A stretch of 64,000 bases of DNA from Gilichinskyi gelida (GTDB taxonomy: Bacteria > Acidobacteriota > Thermoanaerobaculia > Gp7-AA8), in assembly GCA_038040385.1 (NCBI GenBank), contig JBBPII010000017.1:79633-143632 (forward strand), written 5' to 3'. The position numbers and the translations under genes were made by a program. This document shows, piece after piece, positions 31,835 to 42,803 of the stretch (position 1 is its first letter; every line of letters begins with the position of its first letter). The notes under the pieces were generated by a model. The model made no database searches. It was not told the origin of the DNA and saw only the letters and a program-made list of their open reading frames with translations.

Positions 31835-31837
31835 CCG

Positions 31838-33133
31838 ATGGCGCTGGAAGGAACTCTTCGCGACTTCAGTCTGGCCGACATCTTTCAGCTCATCGGCCTG
31901 CAGCGGAAGACCGGCGTGCTGACGCTGCGCACCAAGGACGACACGGTCACGGTGACGTTCCTCGACGGCAAGGTCGTCGGCGCCGACTCGCTCAGCCATC
32001 GCCTCGAGAACCGTCTCGGGCACGTGCTGATCAAGAGCGGTCTGCTCACGCAGGACCAGCTCAATCGCGCGTTGGAGATCCAGAAAGAGACCCTGCAGCG
32101 CCTCGGCTTCATCCTCACCCACTACGGGATCATCTCGCCCGACTCGCTCAAGCACGCCATCCAGCTTCAGATCCTGCAGATCGTTTATCGCCTCTTTCGC
32201 TGGAAGGACGGCGACTACCACTTCTCGCAGGAAACGACCATCGAGTACGACCGCGACAACGTCACCCCGATCACCGCCGAATCGATTCTGATGGAAGGCG
32301 CGCGGATGATCGACGAGTGGCCGATCATCGAGAAGCGCGTCCGCTCCTACGACATGGTCTTCCGCAAGAAGATGACCGACCAGGAGATCGTGGTGGTCGG
32401 CGCGCAAGACGCCGACGATATCGACTTCGACGGCGAGGCCCCTCCCCCGCGCCGCCGCAAGGGACTGATCAGCGACAAGATCCGCATCTCCGAGGAAGAG
32501 AAGGCCATCTACGACCTGGTCGATGGAACGGTGACCGTCGGCGACATCGTGGAAGGCAGCCGCCTCTCGGAGTTCGACACCGTCAAGGCGCTCTACGAGC
32601 TGCTGACGCGCGACCTGGTCGAGGAGGTAAAGGGACTCGGCGCCGCCGCGGTGCTCGAGCAGGCCACGCCGCTCGACGAAACGGAGGTCGCAGAGACGCC
32701 GGTGCCGCTGCCGCTGGTCGCCGCGCTGGCGCTCATTGCGCTCATCTCCATCGCCACGTCGTTCAAGAATCCGCTCAACTCGTTCCGGCCGCTCGGCACG
32801 TCGCAGCCGTCGACGCTGGTGGAGACCATGAAAGCCATCTCCATGGCCCGCATCCAGCAGATCGGCGAAGGGATCGAGAAGTACAACGCAGTGAACGGAC
32901 GGCTGCCGAGCCGCCTGCAGGACCTCGTGCCGATCTACGCGTCGGCGTCGGTGCTGCGCGACCCGTGGAGGCATCCGTACAAGTACCTCCCGCAACCGCA
33001 GCGCTACCTCGTCATCGGCTTCACGCCCGACGACAAGCCCGACACCGACCTCTTCCTCTCCCATGCCGTCGATGCCGGCCCCACCGCCGCCGCGTCGAAG
33101 CCGGTAACGGGGGGAATTCAGTTGGTGGAGTAG
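31838..33133 (+). CDS. DUF4388 / GspE-N / pseudopilin-like fusion protein
   Basis: A 431-residue protein beginning with a DUF4388 (PATAN-like) domain (MALEGTLRDFSLADIFQLIGLQ...GVLTLRT). The MshEN/GspE-N-like part (LGHVLIKSGLLTQDQLNRAL...GIISPDSLKHAIQLQ) resembles the N-terminus of PilB. A winged-helix-like region, one transmembrane helix (PLPLVAALALIALISIA) and a C-terminal domain like the GspG pseudopilin globular part (IEKYNAVNGRLPSRLQDLVP...DPWRHPYKYL) follow. It may link gliding, pili or secretion to a regulator. DUF4388 proteins are often associated with two-component and motility systems. ATG 31838. Confidence 0.8.
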   Translation: MALEGTLRDFSLADIFQLIGLQRKTGVLTLRTKDDTVTVTFLDGKVVGADSLSHRLENRLGHVLIKSGLLTQDQLNRALEIQKETLQRLGFILTHYGIISPDSLKHAIQLQILQIVYRLFRWKDGDYHFSQETTIEYDRDNVTPITAESILMEGARMIDEWPIIEKRVRSYDMVFRKKMTDQEIVVVGAQDADDIDFDGEAPPPRRRKGLISDKIRISEEEKAIYDLVDGTVTVGDIVEGSRLSEFDTVKALYELLTRDLVEEVKGLGAAAVLEQATPLDETEVAETPVPLPLVAALALIALISIATSFKNPLNSFRPLGTSQPSTLVETMKAISMARIQQIGEGIEKYNAVNGRLPSRLQDLVPIYASASVLRDPWRHPYKYLPQPQRYLVIGFTPDDKPDTDLFLSHAVDAGPTAAASKPVTGGIQLVE

Positions 33134-33138
33134 CGGGC

Positions 33139-33235
33139 GTGTCATTCCGAGCCGCGAAGACGGCGAGGAATCCCCCGCCGACGAAGCGGTCAGCGCCCGG
33201 TTGCGGGGGATCCCTCGCTACGCTCGGGATGACAC
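33139..33235. repeat. Type A REP-like element, copy 3
   Basis: GTGTCATTCCGAGCCGCGAA ... CTCGGGATGACAC with a longer internal hairpin. It sits between the convergent DUF4388 (+) and lipid kinase (-) genes. The kinase ends inside it with the codons for SSRA and a TAG stop. Confidence 0.85.
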
Positions 33236-34096
33236 AGGCACCACGATCCTCAACTTTTCCGCCGCCAAACCGAACCGCACCGGCGTCGTCGTCACCCGCT
33301 CGCCGTCCGCGTACACCTCGAGCGGGCGCTCGGACTCGAAGTGAAACTCGCGGCCGCGGCCAATCTCCACGAATTTGCTCTTCACGTGAGCGCCGGTGTA
33401 GGCGCGCGGGAGGGTCTTGAGGAGCTGGAAGCGTGAGGTGCGGTGGACGATGCAGAGATCGAGCACGCCGTCGTCGACCTCCGCGGCAGGCGTGATGCGA
33501 ATGCCGCCGCCGTACTGCCGCGAGTTGCCGACCGTGGCGAACATGATCTCCACGTCGCGCGTGCCGTTGATGCGCACGCGATGCGGCGTGAATCGCGGCA
33601 GCACGCGCAGGATGGCGTAGAGATAGACGGCCGGTCCGCGCAGGAACTTTGCGTTTTCGTTCGCGTAACGCGCGACCTCGGAATCGAATCCCAGGCCGGC
33701 AACGCCCATGTAGCGGATGCCATTGGCGTGCGCGACGTCGACCTCCCGCACCGCGCCGCGCACGGCCACCTCGCATGCCACGCGCAAGTTGCGCGGGATG
33801 CCGCACACCTTGGCGAAATCGTCGCCCGACCCGAGGGGGAGGAGCGCCAGCGGCGTGCGGGCGAGGTCGAAGTCGCGCACCGCGCGATGCAGCGTGCCGT
33901 CGCCGCCGCACACCACCACCCGGTCGTAGCCGCTGCGGGAACCCTCGGCCGCGAGGCGCGTCAAATCGTCGGGACTGGCGCTGGCGACGGTTTCCACCTG
34001 CGCGCCGAGGGTGCGGAGATGCTCCTCGGCCTCGCGCACGTGGCGCCGCGCGCGGCCCCGGCCGGCCGCGGGATTGAAAATGAGCCTAAGGCGCAT
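33218..34096 (-). CDS. Diacylglycerol/lipid kinase (YegS/DgkB family)
   Basis: Phosphorylates diacylglycerol or a related lipid at the membrane. The 292-residue protein has the DAGK catalytic domain: RLIFNPAAGRGRARRHV, VVCGGDGTLHRAVRDF (GGDGT nucleotide loop), LALLPLGSGDDFAK, then a beta-sandwich with DDGVLDLCIVH and EVYADGERV. ATG 34096. The last residues (VPVSSRA) include three or four codons from the type A repeat. Divergent from htrA by 19 bases. Confidence 0.9.
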   Translation of the reverse strand: MRLRLIFNPAAGRGRARRHVREAEEHLRTLGAQVETVASASPDDLTRLAAEGSRSGYDRVVVCGGDGTLHRAVRDFDLARTPLALLPLGSGDDFAKVCGIPRNLRVACEVAVRGAVREVDVAHANGIRYMGVAGLGFDSEVARYANENAKFLRGPAVYLYAILRVLPRFTPHRVRINGTRDVEIMFATVGNSRQYGGGIRITPAAEVDDGVLDLCIVHRTSRFQLLKTLPRAYTGAHVKSKFVEIGRGREFHFESERPLEVYADGERVTTTPVRFGLAAEKLRIVVPVSSRA

Positions 34097-34100
34097 TGTT

Positions 34101-34106
34101 TACAAT
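34101..34106 (+). promoter_or_regulatory. -10 box of htrA
   Basis: TACAAT ends nine bases before ATG 34116, so the transcript would start at or within two or three bases of the start codon. It lies in the 19-base gap shared with the divergent lipid kinase gene; no convincing -35 element. Confidence 0.45.
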
Positions 34107-34115
34107 CGATTGAAT

Positions 34116-35477
<1,362 letters not shown>

Positions 35478-35478
35478 G

Positions 35479-35582
35479 CCCTCATCCGGCCTTCGGCCAC
35501 CTTCTCCCGCTCACGCGGGAGAAGGACAACTTGGCCCCTCTCCCGCTTGCGGGAGAGGGTGGCGCGAAGCGCCGGGTGAGGG
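35479..35582. repeat. Type B REP-like element, copy 2
   Basis: CCCTCATCCGGCCTTCGGCC...GGCGCGAAGCGCCGGGTGAG, very similar to copy 1 at 23227. It fills the gap between the convergent htrA and FAD-oxidoreductase genes exactly from stop codon to stop codon. Confidence 0.88.
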
Positions 35583-36881
35583 TCACTCCGCGATGATCGC
35601 CTTCGCGGCGGCGCGGGCGCTGGAGAGCGCGGCGTCGGAGAGCATGCCGTCGTCACCGACCCAGTCGCCGGCGAGGTAGAGGCCGCGGATCGACGTCACC
35701 GGCGTCGGGCGTCTCGTCGCCCCCTCGCGCGACGGCTCGGCGATGGCGTTCGAGACCACCATCGACGGCAGGAAACGGCGGTGGACGACGAGGTCGCGCC
35801 AGCCGGGCTGCATCTCGTCGAGCACACGCTCGAGCTCCGGCTCCGCGGCGGCGTCTCCGCCGTACTTGGCGACGTGAATCAGCGCACCGCCGCTCGGCGT
35901 GAGCTGCGCGTACGCGGAGTGGACCGAGTAGTAGATCGGCCGGTCGATGCCGAGGGCGAAGAGGCGGTCGCGATTGGGGAGACGCGAGAGGGCGACGTCG
36001 AGGCAACTGGCGACGACGGGAGTGAGCTTCGGGGTATCGAGCGCCGGCACGAGCTCTTTGGCCGTCGCCGGGTCGACCGCGAGGATCACCGTGTCCGCCG
36101 GCAGCCGCGTCCCCCGCTCGTCGTCCGTGAGGTCGGGCAACGCCACGGCGGTGAGCGTGTCCTTCGACGTCTCGATCTCCAGGCCGCCGAGCTCGATGCC
36201 GCGAACGCCGCCGTCGACGATGTCGACTCCCACCACTCGCGAGCTGGTGACGAAGTTCACGCCGGCGGCGACGGCGGAGCTGTGCAGTGCGTCGACGATC
36301 TTCTGCCACCCTTCATCGACGTAGATCACGCCGCGGATCGCCAGGCGCAGATGGCGCAGCGCCGCGCCGGCACTCTGCAAATCGGGGCGGTTGCAGTACG
36401 TCGCCAGCCGGAACAGCGCATGCAGCGCCTCGTGCACCCGCTCGTCGGACGCGTTCGCGTCCACCCATTCGTTGACCGTCATCGCCGCGTAACGCTTGGC
36501 GTCGATGCGCCGGATGCGGAAGAGCAGCTTCGCCGCTTCCAGCTTTCCCTTGAAACCGAAAAGCGAGGTGGTGAGCACCGACCAGGCGCGGCCGGGGAAC
36601 TTGTGCTCCTCGCCGCCGCGGAGGGCGATTCCTTTCGGCTTCGGCCGCCCACCGCGCACGGGAACGCCGAGCTGGCGGAGGACCTCCCATCCGCTGCCGC
36701 CGCGATAGAAGGCGTGGGGGCCGAGGTTGAAGCGGAAGCCGTGGCGGAGATGGGTGACGGCGCGGCCGCCGAGGTAGCGGCGCCGCTCGAAAATGGTCAC
36801 CGTCCGGCCGGAGCGGGCGAGAATGATCCCCGCCGCGAGTCCCGCGATCCCTCCGCCGACGATGATGACGTGCTTGCTCAC
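35583..36881 (-). CDS. FAD-dependent oxidoreductase (phytoene desaturase/protoporphyrinogen oxidase-like)
   Basis: A 432-residue flavoprotein with an N-terminal dinucleotide-binding motif VIIVGGGIAGLAAGIILARSG, ERRRYLGGRAVT (second FAD motif) and a C-terminal FAD motif GLYLAGDWVGDDGMLSDAALSSARAA. It belongs to the amine-oxidase/phytoene-desaturase superfamily. The substrate (carotenoid, sterol or porphyrin) cannot be told and no carotenoid or haem gene is next to it. GTG start at 36881. Confidence 0.88.
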   Translation of the reverse strand: MSKHVIIVGGGIAGLAAGIILARSGRTVTIFERRRYLGGRAVTHLRHGFRFNLGPHAFYRGGSGWEVLRQLGVPVRGGRPKPKGIALRGGEEHKFPGRAWSVLTTSLFGFKGKLEAAKLLFRIRRIDAKRYAAMTVNEWVDANASDERVHEALHALFRLATYCNRPDLQSAGAALRHLRLAIRGVIYVDEGWQKIVDALHSSAVAAGVNFVTSSRVVGVDIVDGGVRGIELGGLEIETSKDTLTAVALPDLTDDERGTRLPADTVILAVDPATAKELVPALDTPKLTPVVASCLDVALSRLPNRDRLFALGIDRPIYYSVHSAYAQLTPSGGALIHVAKYGGDAAAEPELERVLDEMQPGWRDLVVHRRFLPSMVVSNAIAEPSREGATRRPTPVTSIRGLYLAGDWVGDDGMLSDAALSSARAAAKAIIAE

Positions 36882-37046
36882 AGGGCAGCGAATCCTACCT
36901 GATTTGTGGCAAAATCGCGCCGGTCCGACTTCCCCCAGTTCCGCCCTGTAGAATGCAGTACGGCAAGGACCTGTTCTTGTCGCCAGGTTCAGCAGTTGTA
37001 TTCAGGAAAACCCCCGGCAGGGAGACCGAATCTGCGCAGATTTAGG

Positions 37047-38150
37047 GTGTGGTTGTACCTCATCGCGCTCGCTGCTCCGAGCGCAATCGCGGCGTCGGGT
37101 GACGAGTTTTACGATCGTCTCTTCACCCGCGGCGTGGCCCAGTTCAATGAGGGTAACTACGCGGGCGCCTACTCCTCGCTGAGAATCGCCGCGTTCGGTT
37201 ACCTCGAGAACATCCCTCGCTTCCAGACCGCCGAGATCTACATGACCGTCGCGGCGAACAAGCTCCGCCACGAAGCGGACGCTCGCGCCGCCGCGGTACG
37301 CGTCGTGGCCGCCGAGCGCATCGAGAAGCGATACGCATCCCTCGCCATCCCGGCGGAGGTGCGCAAGGAGTTCGAGGAGGCAGCGCGCAAACTGCTGACC
37401 GCAGACTCAGTCGCGGTCTTGCGAGGCGGCGGGACGGCGAGACCGCCGCAGCCGCAGCCCCAGCCGCCTCCGAAATCCTCCAACACCATCCCGGCGCCGG
37501 TCATCGTGGCTCCGCCGCAGCCGCAGCCGTCCAAGCCCGTTCCCGTACCGACGCCGCGGGTGACGCCACCCGCCCCGCAGCCGAAGCTGCAGCCGCAGCC
37601 CGTGCCGAAGCCCGTGCAACCGCAACCGGCACCGGTGCCGACGGCGCCCGCGCAAGTCCAGACCCAGCCGAGACCCGTGCAAACGGCACCGGCGCAGGTC
37701 CAGACGCAACCGAGGCCCGTCCCGGCGGCACCGGCGCAAGTCCAGACCCAGCCACGACCGGTGCAGCCCCAACCGCAGCCGGCGCGTCCATCCTCGGATG
37801 CCGGTGCGCTCGCCGAAGCCGATCGCGCCGTCAACAGGGGCGACCTCGCCGCGGCGCGCTCGCTCTACCGGTCGATTCTCGACGCGCCGCAGATCAGCCA
37901 CGCCACCGCGCTGCGCGTCGCCGAGGGCTTGTACCGCTCGCGCGACTTCCCCGGAGCCATTCGCGCGTTCGAGCGCGCGGGCGCCATCGGCAGCGGCGAA
38001 GAGCAGTACCACTACTACTACGCAGTGGCGCTTTACGAGAGCGGACGGTACAGCGGAGCGAAGCGGGAGCTGCGCGCGGCGCTGCCGTTCATCGAAGTCA
38101 CGCCGGACGTCGAGCGCTATCGCGTGAAGATCGAAGGCGCGATCGAGTAG
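37047..38150 (+). CDS. Exported Pro/Gln-rich TPR protein (unrecognised)
   Basis: About 367 residues if it starts at GTG 37047, which gives a good signal peptide (MWLYLIALAAPSAIAAS). The frame is open back to GTG 36906 but that region looks non-coding. An N-terminal helical-repeat domain (YDRLFTRGVAQFNEGNYAGAYSSLRIAAFG) is joined to C-terminal TPRs (ADRAVNRGDLAAARSLYRSIL...AIRAFERAGAIGSGEEQYHYYYAVALYESGRY) by a Pro/Gln/Val-rich linker of about 140 residues. The linker includes three tandem 14-residue repeats. No enzymatic motif. Probably a periplasmic or cell-wall-spanning scaffold. Confidence 0.7.
   Translation: MWLYLIALAAPSAIAASGDEFYDRLFTRGVAQFNEGNYAGAYSSLRIAAFGYLENIPRFQTAEIYMTVAANKLRHEADARAAAVRVVAAERIEKRYASLAIPAEVRKEFEEAARKLLTADSVAVLRGGGTARPPQPQPQPPPKSSNTIPAPVIVAPPQPQPSKPVPVPTPRVTPPAPQPKLQPQPVPKPVQPQPAPVPTAPAQVQTQPRPVQTAPAQVQTQPRPVPAAPAQVQTQPRPVQPQPQPARPSSDAGALAEADRAVNRGDLAAARSLYRSILDAPQISHATALRVAEGLYRSRDFPGAIRAFERAGAIGSGEEQYHYYYAVALYESGRYSGAKRELRAALPFIEVTPDVERYRVKIEGAIE
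37641..37766 (+). repeat. Three 42-bp tandem repeats encoding a Pro/Gln linker
   Basis: Units of 42 bases (37641-37682, 37683-37724, 37725-37766) encode TAPAQVQTQPRPVQ, TAPAQVQTQPRPVP and AAPAQVQTQPRPVQ. The copies differ at several bases, so this is not a very recent expansion. Confidence 0.85.
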
Positions 38151-38210
38151 CTCTTTGGTAGAATCGATCCGGTTCCCCAGATTCCAGATCAGCGTCCCGA
38201 AAGGCTACCG

Positions 38211-38654
38211 ATGAAAAAAGTTGCCGTGGCTCTCGTCCTGGTCCTGCTCACGACTGTTGGCTACGCCGCCACGCCCGAGATCGCCCCGCCGTCGAACGGC
38301 GAAGACTGGATGAAGCTGAGCAGCACCGAGAAGCTCTTCTGGTCGATCGGATACTCACAGGGATACCTCGAGGCGCTCAACAAGATCGACGTCGCCGCGG
38401 GCCCGAACAGCGCGTGCGCCAGCCTCGCTTCGCGCACCGAGCGCCAGAGCTCGACGGCCGGGAAGGTGTCGGGATTCGAGCTGGTGTCGGGACTGGAGAA
38501 GTTTTACTCCGATCCAGGCAATGCCCTGATCCCGGTGGGAAGTGCGATTCGTATCTATCTGCTGCAGGCGAGCGGAAAAGACCAAACTACCGTTCAGGAG
38601 CTGATTGAGACTGCACGCGCGTTGGGCGCGGCGTCGGCTCGCCGGCAGAAGTAA
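38211..38654 (+). CDS. Small exported protein (unrecognised)
   Basis: A 147-residue protein with a clear signal peptide (MKKVAVALVLVLLTTVGYAA). The mature part contains DWMKLSSTEKLFWSIGYSQGYLEALNKID, a W..GY..G pattern seen in some small periplasmic helical proteins, and two Cys or fewer. I do not recognise the family. ATG 38211. TAGAAT at 38159-38164 may be its -10 box. A perfect 9-bp hairpin (38657-38678) directly after the stop probably stabilises or ends the mRNA before the next gene. Confidence 0.7.
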   Translation: MKKVAVALVLVLLTTVGYAATPEIAPPSNGEDWMKLSSTEKLFWSIGYSQGYLEALNKIDVAAGPNSACASLASRTERQSSTAGKVSGFELVSGLEKFYSDPGNALIPVGSAIRIYLLQASGKDQTTVQELIETARALGAASARRQK

Positions 38655-38691
38655 CAGTGGAGCGGCCCCCCGCTCCACAGGGGAGGTGGTC

Positions 38692-39570
38692 GTGGGTATC
38701 CGTCGGGCTGGTGCCGCCGCTCTCGGTCTCGTTCTTCTCCTCGTCGCCGTTTCCATCGTCGCCGAAGATCCCCTGCCGGTCATTCATCTGAAGTCGGAGC
38801 GGCCGGCGCCGGACTTCCTCACGCCGTCGTCCTCGGTCAGCTTCGACGGCCCGGCGATCGTCCTTGCCAGCTATCCCATCCGCGACGAGTTCACCGCGCC
38901 GGTGGTCAACGCCGCGACGGTATCCGCCGCGCTCGACGCCCTCCGCGGCGCCGCGGCGGCGAACGATCTCCCGACGTTCAGCGCCGCGCTGACGCGGGCA
39001 AAGGAGCTCGTCGACGCCATGTCGCTCGGCGCGAAACGCAATGCGGCGCGCCGGTCGCTGCTCGTCTACCGCGATGTCGAGCAGGTCTGGACCTTCGCCG
39101 CCAACGATCGCCTCGGCGCGTTCTACGACGAGGAGTCGCTCCCCGGCTTCCACGACCGCATCGCCGCCGATTACCCCAACTACGACGCCTTCATGGCCGA
39201 CTACCGCGTCGTCGATCGCTACGGCCGCGCGCTGTACGCGACCGCGGAGACGCGCACCTTCCTGCTGAAGCAGGTGCGGCCCGCGGCGCCGCGTCCGACG
39301 CCGACTCCGACGCTGGTCGCCCGCAAACGGGCAAATGTAGGACGGGCTTCAGCCCGTCGTCCTGTCCCAACCCCCACCCGACGGGCTGAAGCCCGTCCTA
39401 CACCTGTTCTGAGGCCGGCGGACGCGCTGGTGGCCGACATGCACAACGCCGCGCCCGTTGCCCCGCCGGTTCGCGAGAGCAGCGGCGGACGCGCACTGGT
39501 GTTCATCGTGTTGACGCTGGCGGGAATCGGCGTCCTGACGATGCTCATGCGGACTGAACGCGTGGCCTAG
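38692..39570 (+). CDS. Envelope protein with N- and C-terminal hydrophobic helices (unrecognised)
   Basis: About 292 residues from GTG 38692, preceded by GGGGAGG at 38680-38686; GTG 38686 is an alternative. A signal/anchor (AAALGLVLLLVAVSIVA) leads into a globular helical part with TFAANDRLGAFYDEESLPGFHDRIAADYPNYD. A Pro/Thr/Arg-rich linker and a C-terminal transmembrane helix (ALVFIVLTLAGIGVLTMLM) follow. The linker is built from a type C repeat element read in frame (39337-39401). The function is not recognised; homologues would tell whether the linker is conserved. Confidence 0.65.
   Translation: MGIRRAGAAALGLVLLLVAVSIVAEDPLPVIHLKSERPAPDFLTPSSSVSFDGPAIVLASYPIRDEFTAPVVNAATVSAALDALRGAAAANDLPTFSAALTRAKELVDAMSLGAKRNAARRSLLVYRDVEQVWTFAANDRLGAFYDEESLPGFHDRIAADYPNYDAFMADYRVVDRYGRALYATAETRTFLLKQVRPAAPRPTPTPTLVARKRANVGRASARRPVPTPTRRAEARPTPVLRPADALVADMHNAAPVAPPVRESSGGRALVFIVLTLAGIGVLTMLMRTERVA
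39337..39401. repeat. Type C inverted repeat (GTAGGACGGGC...GCCCGTCCTAC), read in frame
   Basis: Two exact 22-base arms (39337-39358 and 39380-39401) around a 21-base spacer; each arm is itself nearly palindromic (GACGGGCT/AGCCCGTC). The whole element is translated (VGRASARRP...RRAEARPT) inside the linker of the membrane protein gene. Confidence 0.9.
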
Positions 39571-39606
39571 CGGAACCCGCGGCTTCCTTCCCCGTACAAT
39601 CCAGTG

Positions 39607-40725
39607 GTGGCCGAGATCCGCGACTGGGTCGAGCTGGGTAAGAACACCATTTCGTCGCTCAAGACGAGTGACGTGACGCGTCTGTACTCGCACGAGTGGC
39701 CCGAGACGCGGCAGATGCTCATCGCCGACCACAGCGAGCGGATCGGCCGGGAGCGCGGCGTCCGGCGCTTCCTCCACATCCGTAGCGCGATCCTCTACGG
39801 CCTGGCGAAGCGTCTGGCCCCGCACCGGCGCATCATTTTTCTGATCGCCTTCGTCTGGTTCTTCCTCTGCCTGATCGTGGTCACCACCCATCGCGGCTCG
39901 CTCGACGTCTGGCCGCTGATCGAGATGGGTGGCGCATTCGTGCTGATGGTGCTGCTGCTGGCCATGGAGCTCGCGGACAAGATCAAGATCCGCGACGAGC
40001 TGGAGCTCGCGCGCGACCTGCAGGCGGGGCTGATCCCGAAAGTGATGCCGCGGAGCGAGGAATACGAGATCGCGGCGTTCAACCGGATCGCGAACACCGT
40101 CGGCGGCGACATCTACGACTTCGTTCCCCTCGACGACGGCCGCCTCGCCGTTCTCTTCGGCGACGCCTCGGGGCACGGAATGGCAGCGGGTCTGGTCATG
40201 GCGGTGGCGCACGCCGCGTTCCGCACCCAGCTCGACATGGATCCCTCACCCGCCGCGATCATCAGCAGTCTCAATCGCATCCTTTGCCGCACCGGCGGCA
40301 ACCGATCGTTCTTCGCCTGCTGCTACGTGCTGCTCGAGCCCGAAGGCCGCTTCTCGGCGACCGTCGCCGGCCACCCGCAGATCGTGAAGGTCGCCGCGGA
40401 CGGCAAGATCTCCGCGCGCCTCGGACAGGGCTCCTATCCGCTCGGCGTGAAGACGAACATGGAGTGGGAGTCGCTCGACGGCTCCCTCGCGCCCGGTGAG
40501 CGGCTTCTGTTCAACTCCGACGGCCTCACCGAGGCCCGCAACGCGCAAGAGCGCGAATTCGGCGACGCCTTCGTCGACGCCATCATCGGATGGAGCCCGT
40601 CCGCGTCGCCCGCCGCGTTGGTCGATACCATCGTGGCGGAGTGGAATCTGTTCACGGGCGGGCGAGCGCCGGAGGACGACGTGTCGATCGCGGTGATTCA
40701 GCGCTCTCTGTCATCCCGAGCGTGA
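39607..40725 (+). CDS. Membrane-anchored SpoIIE-type Ser/Thr phosphatase
   Basis: PP2C-like phosphatase of about 372 residues. The N-terminal 70 residues are soluble, two hydrophobic helices follow (IIFLIAFVWFFLCLIVV; MGGAFVLMVLLLAMELA), and then a SpoIIE/RsbU domain: ARDLQAGLIPKVMP, VGGDIYDFVPLDDGRLAVLFGDASGHGMAAGLVM, LLFNSDGLTEARN, APEDDVSIAVIQ. Such enzymes usually dephosphorylate anti-anti-sigma factors; none is nearby. TACAAT at 39595-39600 is followed by GTG at 39604 and 39607; the latter is used. The C-terminus SLSSRA and the TGA stop come from the type A repeat. Confidence 0.9.
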   Translation: MAEIRDWVELGKNTISSLKTSDVTRLYSHEWPETRQMLIADHSERIGRERGVRRFLHIRSAILYGLAKRLAPHRRIIFLIAFVWFFLCLIVVTTHRGSLDVWPLIEMGGAFVLMVLLLAMELADKIKIRDELELARDLQAGLIPKVMPRSEEYEIAAFNRIANTVGGDIYDFVPLDDGRLAVLFGDASGHGMAAGLVMAVAHAAFRTQLDMDPSPAAIISSLNRILCRTGGNRSFFACCYVLLEPEGRFSATVAGHPQIVKVAADGKISARLGQGSYPLGVKTNMEWESLDGSLAPGERLLFNSDGLTEARNAQEREFGDAFVDAIIGWSPSASPAALVDTIVAEWNLFTGGRAPEDDVSIAVIQRSLSSRA

Positions 40726-40778
40726 GCGAGGGACCTGGGCGTGCGGGTGGCGAGCCGCCCGCCCCTCCAGGTCCCTCG

Positions 40779-40794
<16 letters not shown>
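40710..40794. repeat. Type A REP-like element, copy 4, ending two convergent genes
   Basis: GTCATCCCGAGCGTGAGCGA...CTCGGGATGAC with long complementary arms (GAGGGACCT/AGGTCCCTC). Each arm supplies the last codons of one gene: the SpoIIE phosphatase ends ...LSSRA-TGA in the left arm, and the methyltransferase gene on the minus strand ends ...VSSRA-TAG in the right arm. Confidence 0.9.
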
Positions 40795-42647
<1,853 letters not shown>

Positions 42648-42651
42648 AAAC

Positions 42652-42680
42652 AAAAACCCCACGCCGGATGACGTGGGGCC
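42652..42680 (-). terminator. Riboswitch-controlled terminator before the methyltransferase start codon
   Basis: On the minus strand CCCCACG (42678-42672) pairs with CGTGGGG (42663-42657), followed by TTTTTGTTT and then the ATG at 42647. TGGGGCC in the aptamer loop (42747-42741) is a perfect 7-base complement to GGCCCCA (42680-42674) at the stem's 5' side. This offers an antiterminator pairing when SAM is absent. The GGGG of the 3' arm could also act as the ribosome site. Confidence 0.85.
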
Positions 42681-42707
42681 TGACTCGAAAAGCGGTTTCG
42701 GATCGGC

Positions 42708-42759
42708 GGCGATTTAGCTTTTTTTAAGCTGGTTGCAAGCGGCCCCAAATCACTCCAGC
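42708..42759 (-). promoter_or_regulatory. SAM-II riboswitch aptamer
   Basis: Read on the minus strand: P1 GCTGG (42759-42755), loop with the conserved AGTGATTTG, GGGCCG and CTTGCAA, P1 closing CCAGC (42732-42728), then TTAAAAAAA and the conserved GCTAAA (42718-42713). This is the SAM-II pattern of a stem-loop plus 3' pseudoknot strand that binds S-adenosylmethionine. It lies 60 bases before a methionine-synthesis gene, the expected target. SAM should favour the terminator and lower expression. Confidence 0.9.
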
Positions 42760-42765
42760 GTGATG

Positions 42766-42794
42766 AATGTAGGCGCGGTAACGGCGATTGTCAA
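42766..42794 (-). promoter_or_regulatory. Promoter of the SAM-II-controlled gene
   Basis: Perfect -35 TTGACA (42794-42789), 17-base spacer, -10 TACATT (42771-42766). The predicted start of transcription (about 42759) coincides with the first base of aptamer stem P1, so the aptamer would be the very 5' end of the mRNA. Confidence 0.75.
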
Positions 42795-42803
42795 ACGCAC
42801 GCA

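Noticed and set aside
42713..42775. A SAM-II-like string (GCGTGATGAATGTAG) on the plus strand
   Set aside because: Resembles part of the SAM-II 3' region by chance; the plus strand leads into an antisense of the PBP gene, while the full consensus is on the minus strand before the methionine gene.
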